Shown: one piece after another, positions 23,883-24,250 of the stretch
Layout of the letters: each line of letters starts with the position of its first letter
Numbering within the stretch: position 1 is the stretch's first letter
DNA from: Clostridiaceae bacterium UBA4839
GTDB taxonomy: Bacteria; Bacillota; Clostridia; Clostridiales; Caloramatoraceae
Assembly (NCBI GenBank): GCA_002400085.1
Contig: DHEX01000124.1
Location: forward strand, 19,757-44,006
Length of the DNA stretch: 24,250 nucleotides
Direction of reading: 5' to 3'
Notes under the pieces: generated by a model
What the model was told of the DNA's origin: nothing
The model's database searches: none
What the model saw: only the letters and a program-made list of their open reading frames with translations
Position numbers and translations under genes: made by a program

Positions 23883-23933
23883 GCTTTAGCTTACCATCGA
23901 AACTTTGGTAAGCAGCTCCACCACCACTAAAGC
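23883..23933. other. Structured segment between apbE and the FMN-binding gene
   Basis: GCTTTAG (23883-23889) pairs with CTAAAGC (23927-23933) around a hairpin with an 8-bp stem (23889-23896 with 23906-23913) and 9-nt loop. The unpaired CCACCACCAC-type stretch has a 6-bp match (ACCACT 23923-23928) to AGTGGT at 23855-23860, which would allow a pseudoknot. Strand and role are unknown. Confidence 0.3.
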
Positions 23934-23937
23934 AGAA

Positions 23938-23987
23938 AAAAGGGAATACTGAGAACTACTTTAAAGTAGTTTGCAGCATTCCCTTTT
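23938..23987 (-). terminator. Terminator of the FMN-binding protein gene
   Basis: AAAAGGGAAT (23938-23947) pairs with ATTCCCTTTT (23978-23987), enclosing a second perfect stem AACTACTTT/AAAGTAGTT (23954-23971). On the minus strand the outer arm ends in a run of T (CCCTTTTTTCTGC). It begins 9 bp after the stop codon. Confidence 0.85.
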
Positions 23988-23995
23988 AATTGTTA

Positions 23996-24250
23996 TTACT
24001 TATTTTCAACTACAGCTTCTTCAGTCTTGCCAGCTTTTGCATTATCAAGAGCTGCTTGTGCAAGCTTTTTGAAATCATTTGATGAATTAGTAGCGCCAGT
24101 TACTGAATCAACCTTTCCTACATCTTGTTTTTCAACAAGGTCTGCAGCAAGTTTCGGCTGAAATTCTTCTGGTGAAGTTTTTGAAACTTTTTTCATTGAG
24201 CTGTTGTAGTCAGCATCCTGTGATTTTAATTTTCCATCTGCATTTACACA
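23996..24250 (-). CDS. FMN-binding domain protein (PplA-like), 5' end outside window
   Basis: Only the last 84 codons are visible; the frame is open to the window edge, so an ATG at 24196 is internal and not the start. The visible part has ADGKLKSQDADYNSSMKKVS and then VDSVTGATNSSNDF, the FMN-binding domain flavinylation motif; the threonine of TGAT (visible residue 54) is the expected FMN attachment site. A short lysine/glutamate-rich tail follows (AGKTEEAVVENK). Relatives are membrane-anchored lipoproteins carrying covalent FMN that pass electrons at the cell surface. apbE lies downstream on the same strand and would flavinylate it. The N-terminus, and so the anchor and number of FMN domains, cannot be seen. 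Confidence 0.88.
   Translation of the reverse strand, partial: CVNADGKLKSQDADYNSSMKKVSKTSPEEFQPKLAADLVEKQDVGKVDSVTGATNSSNDFKKLAQAALDNAKAGKTEEAVVENK

Noticed and set aside
24194..24196. ATG at 24196 as the start of the FMN-binding protein
   Set aside because: The frame stays open to the window edge, the preceding residues match the FMN-binding domain, and there is no ribosome binding site before this ATG.

Overview
The window looks like chromosome from a low-GC Firmicute, most probably a Clostridium-type anaerobe. The signs are AT-rich DNA, strong G-rich ribosome binding sites (AAGGAGG or AAGGGGGG), frequent TTG/GTG starts, Rho-independent terminators, lipoproteins with short lipoboxes, and an anaerobe gene set (Fe-S/FMN/FAD ene-reductase, FMN-transferase system). 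There is no tRNA, rRNA, CRISPR array, prophage or intact transposase. The species cannot be fixed from the sequence alone.

Layout. (1) 1-4.9 kb, minus strand: a very large fused oxidoreductase (Old Yellow Enzyme domain, 4Fe-4S motif, FAD/NAD module, extended SDR/epimerase domain, zinc-ribbon-like end). Upstream of it lies a regulator with a cupin sensor and two complete AraC-type DNA-binding domains. (2) 5.1-6.5 kb, plus: aminopeptidase C. (3) 6.5-11.3 kb, minus: a lipoprotein, an exported glycosidase-like protein and a MATE exporter. (4) 11.7-14.7 kb, minus: three overlapping M42 metallo-aminopeptidase genes, divergent from nagA (14.9-16.1 kb, plus). (5) 16.8-19.9 kb, plus: an ABC importer made of a fused double permease and an ATPase with an extra C-terminal domain, with no binding protein; its leader can fold in two exclusive ways. 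(6) 20.0-21.3 kb, minus: a DUF4830/DUF4829-like lipoprotein. (7) 21.8-24.25 kb: a NusG-II-domain protein and a Gx-family membrane protein (plus), facing ApbE FMN transferase and the end of an FMN-binding protein with a flavinylation motif (minus). This set resembles part of a flavin-based extracellular electron transfer locus.

The long intergenic stretches (9.8-9.95, 11.4-11.6, 16.1-16.5 and 21.5-21.7 kb) carry one family of palindromic repeats with the core GGGACAGTTAAG / CTTAACTGTCCC. Some copies form 85-110 bp elements with inverted ends, and one apparently serves as the nagA terminator.

Functional themes: peptide breakdown (PepC, three M42 enzymes), amino-sugar recycling (NagA), reduction of an unknown unsaturated substrate under its own regulator, and surface flavoprotein redox chemistry. 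For several genes the start was moved to the codon best placed behind the ribosome binding site; the reason is given in each entry.
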